The notes under the pieces: model-generated
Database searches by the model: none
Told to the model about the DNA's origin: nothing
The model's input: the letters and a program-made list of their open reading frames with translations, nothing else
Translations under genes and position numbers: made by a program
Part shown: positions 13,976 to 15,337 of the stretch, piece after piece
How the letters are laid out: every line of letters begins with the position of its first letter
Position numbering within the stretch: the stretch's first letter is position 1
From: Desulfobacteraceae bacterium
GTDB taxonomy: Bacteria > Desulfobacterota > Desulfobacteria > Desulfobacterales > JAABPS01
NCBI GenBank assembly: GCA_011391835.1
Contig: JAABPS010000020.1
Coordinates: 1-15,337 of the forward strand
Direction of reading: 5' to 3'
Length of the DNA: 15,337 bases

Positions 13976-14884
13976 ATGAAAAATTCATTTTGTCATACCA
14001 TTGGAATTCAATACCCTATTATCCTGGGCGGCATGGCGAGGGTGGGAACAGCTCCGCTGGCTGCTGCGGTGAGCAATGCGGGTGGGCTCGGGCTGCTGGG
14101 CGCTGCCACCTGGAGCGCTTCGGAGTTAAAAGAGCAAATCCATCGAACACGGGAACTCACAAACAAGGTGTTTGGTGTGAATATCCCGGTGAGGTCAAAG
14201 CGTGCGGATGACATCGTTTCAACTGTTATAAAGGAACAACTAACGGTCGTTTCCACCTCCGCAGGTGATCCCCGTGTATATACCGCGCAACTAAAAGAAA
14301 ACGGTATTTTTGTGATGCATGTGGTGCCCAATGTGGAATTTGCCGTCAAGGCAGATAACTCAGGAGTGGATGCTGTTATAGCCGAGGGAGTTGAATCCGG
14401 GGGAGTGACCAGCAGGGATGAAATTACTACCTTTGTCCTGGTGCCCCGGGTGGTGGATGCGGTATCATGTCCGGTTATTGCGGCAGGCGGTATTGGAGAT
14501 GGCCGTGGATTGGCTGCGGCGCTTGCTCTTGGCGCTGTTGCGGTTCAGATGGGTACGGTATTTCTGGCTGCTGAAGAATGTGAGGTATCACGGGAATTCA
14601 AGGAAATGCTCGTTCTTGCAAAAGAAACGGATACAACGCTTCTTCGGTCAGAAAAGGGAGCGGTACGGACTATCGCGGATGCTTTTTATCAGGAAGCAAA
14701 AAACACGGTCAGTAAAAATCAGCCGCAATCCAATACAACGTTTTCAACTCGCGGTTGCGGGCAGGTTGCGGGGCTGATTCGCGACATTCGACCGGTATCT
14801 GTTCTTGTACAAGAGATGATCCGAGACGCGAATAAAATACTACCAAAAATTCGAGAGAACCTGCCTGGCGTTGAAGAACGTTAA
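13976..14884 (+). CDS. FabK/nitronate monooxygenase-family FMN enzyme
   Basis: Predicted 302-residue TIM-barrel flavoprotein of the nitronate monooxygenase / enoyl-ACP reductase II family. Motifs: ILGGMARVGTAPLAAAVSNA (16-35), GGLGLLGAA (36-44), FGVNIPV (66-72), the substrate-loop block VDAVIAEGVESGGVTSRDE (131-149), and the FMN-phosphate site CPVIAAGGIGDGRG (165-178) with LGAVAVQMGTVFLAAEE (185-201). The order and length match FabK-like proteins. The residue after ESGG is Val144, where FabK and nitronate monooxygenases normally have His (AGGH), so the usual active-site histidine is missing. No Shine-Dalgarno precedes ATG 13976; it follows the stub's stop by 3 nt. A role in acyl-CoA or enoyl reduction fits the neighbourhood but is inference. 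No convincing terminator follows. Confidence 0.85.
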   Translation: MKNSFCHTIGIQYPIILGGMARVGTAPLAAAVSNAGGLGLLGAATWSASELKEQIHRTRELTNKVFGVNIPVRSKRADDIVSTVIKEQLTVVSTSAGDPRVYTAQLKENGIFVMHVVPNVEFAVKADNSGVDAVIAEGVESGGVTSRDEITTFVLVPRVVDAVSCPVIAAGGIGDGRGLAAALALGAVAVQMGTVFLAAEECEVSREFKEMLVLAKETDTTLLRSEKGAVRTIADAFYQEAKNTVSKNQPQSNTTFSTRGCGQVAGLIRDIRPVSVLVQEMIRDANKILPKIRENLPGVEER

Positions 14885-14936
14885 AAAATATCAGAAGTTG
14901 AGTTAAGCGGAAGATTGATTTCGTCTTTTAGTTTCA

Positions 14937-15278
14937 CTATTTCTCTTTATTGAGTATCTCTTTAAGGATTGCGATAAGCGGCGGCAAATCTGTTTGTACA
15001 GTTTTCCAGATAATTTCATAATCGATATCGAAATAAGCGTGAGCCAGAACATTTCTCATGGATATTGCATCCCGCCAATTAATCTTATTGTATTTTTCCC
15101 GGAAAGGAGTTGAGATTTTGGAAGCCGCTTCACCAATAATTTCTATGGAACGTACAGTTGCGTTTACGGTTTTTTTATCACTGCAGAATTCGTCAAAAGT
15201 CATATCGTCACAGAAACATACCGCATCCTGCGCTTCTTCAAACATATGCAATATTCTGGTAATATCATCAATAACCAT
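14937..15278 (-). CDS. hepT: HepT-like toxin (DUF86 family, HEPN fold)
   Basis: Predicted 113-residue helical HEPN-fold protein of the HepT/DUF86 family, the toxin of MntA-HepT type VII toxin-antitoxin pairs. The signature R75-N-V-L-A-H80-A-Y82 (R-x4-H-x-Y) is intact; it is the proposed RNase active site, and its tyrosine is the residue the MntA antitoxin AMPylates in studied systems. The conserved N-terminal acidic helix (VIDDITRILHMFEEA) and the IGEAASKIS segment (48-56) are also typical. Length is normal. The ATG lies inside the last codons of the upstream mntA-like frame (11-nt overlap), so the pair is translationally coupled. It converges on the flavoprotein gene, 52 bp away. Strong call. 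Confidence 0.88.
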   Translation of the reverse strand: MVIDDITRILHMFEEAQDAVCFCDDMTFDEFCSDKKTVNATVRSIEIIGEAASKISTPFREKYNKINWRDAISMRNVLAHAYFDIDYEIIWKTVQTDLPPLIAILKEILNKEK

Positions 15279-15337
15279 ACTGTATCACTGCGCTATTTAC
15301 CACAGTATCTCTGAAATAACGGCTTAAATCGTTTGGG
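15268..15337 (-). CDS. mntA: C-terminal end of an MntA-like nucleotidyltransferase antitoxin (partial)
   Basis: The minus strand is open from the window edge to TGA (15270-15268), giving 22 residues: SRYFRDTV and VIQYGY are recognisable within them. This resembles the C-terminus of the MntA/minimal nucleotidyltransferase antitoxins that usually precede HepT genes. The catalytic GSxAxG...DxD part would lie beyond the window. Identification rests on this short tail, the position and the 11-nt overlap with the HepT start, so it is strong by context but not by sequence alone. Confidence 0.65.
   Translation of the reverse strand, partial: PNDLSRYFRDTVVNSAVIQYGY

Noticed and set aside
1..15337. 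CRISPR arrays, tRNA or rRNA genes, insertion sequences and riboswitches.
   Set aside because: No regularly spaced repeats, cloverleaf-like segments, transposase motifs or long structured leaders were seen on either strand.

Overview
The window looks like the chromosome of an anaerobic, probably sulfate-reducing or syntrophic Desulfobacterota-type (deltaproteobacterial) bacterium. This is inferred from gene content: separately encoded ADP-forming acyl-CoA synthetase subunits, a GlcD-like flavoprotein flanked by two heterodisulfide-reductase-like CCG iron-sulfur proteins, a FabK/nitronate-monooxygenase-like flavoprotein, lipoproteins and two acyltransferases. No rRNA, tRNA, transposase, integrase or CRISPR array was seen. 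The organism is an inference; no marker gene is present.

Layout. 1-1300: a divergent pair of small lipoproteins, a PEGA-domain protein on the minus strand and an unrecognised one on the plus strand. 1300-3230: a TetR-family regulator (minus strand) whose promoter holds a perfect 8-bp inverted repeat, plus two small genes with strong ribosome binding sites: a 33-residue lysine-rich protein (1577-1678) and a 52-residue single-span membrane protein (2836-2994). 3232-4032: a DUF374-type acyltransferase. 4090-6247 (minus): acyl-CoA synthetase alpha then beta subunit, 19 bp apart. 6545-7150: a nitroreductase, divergent from the synthetase pair. 7219-9627 (minus): a PlsC-like acyltransferase with altered motifs, followed by an AT-rich DUF2079 membrane-protein gene. 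9750-9900: the 3' end of an hsp20 gene with its terminator still in place.

10032-13609 (minus): a tight three-gene operon, Fe-S/CCG protein, FAD-linked oxidase, Fe-S/CCG protein, with 12-nt spacing and then a 4-nt overlap. It probably makes one electron-transfer complex that oxidises a 2-hydroxy acid or similar substrate and passes electrons through Fe-S clusters. 13797-14884 (plus): a good promoter, then a 30-codon stub resembling the N-terminus of an enoyl-CoA hydratase, then a flavin-dependent enoyl reductase/nitronate monooxygenase homologue 3 nt after the stub's stop. 14937-15337 (minus): a HepT-type toxin and the tail of its MntA-type antitoxin, overlapping, running off the window.

The common theme is acyl-CoA and organic-acid metabolism (synthetase, crotonase remnant, FabK-like flavoprotein, FAD/Fe-S oxidase) plus envelope lipid chemistry (two LPLAT-fold acyltransferases, lipoproteins). 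I found no clearly new multi-gene system. The points most worth following up are the FAD/Fe-S operon with degenerate N-terminal CCG halves, the crotonase stub coupled to a flavoprotein lacking the usual active-site histidine, the variant PlsC, and the two small genes.
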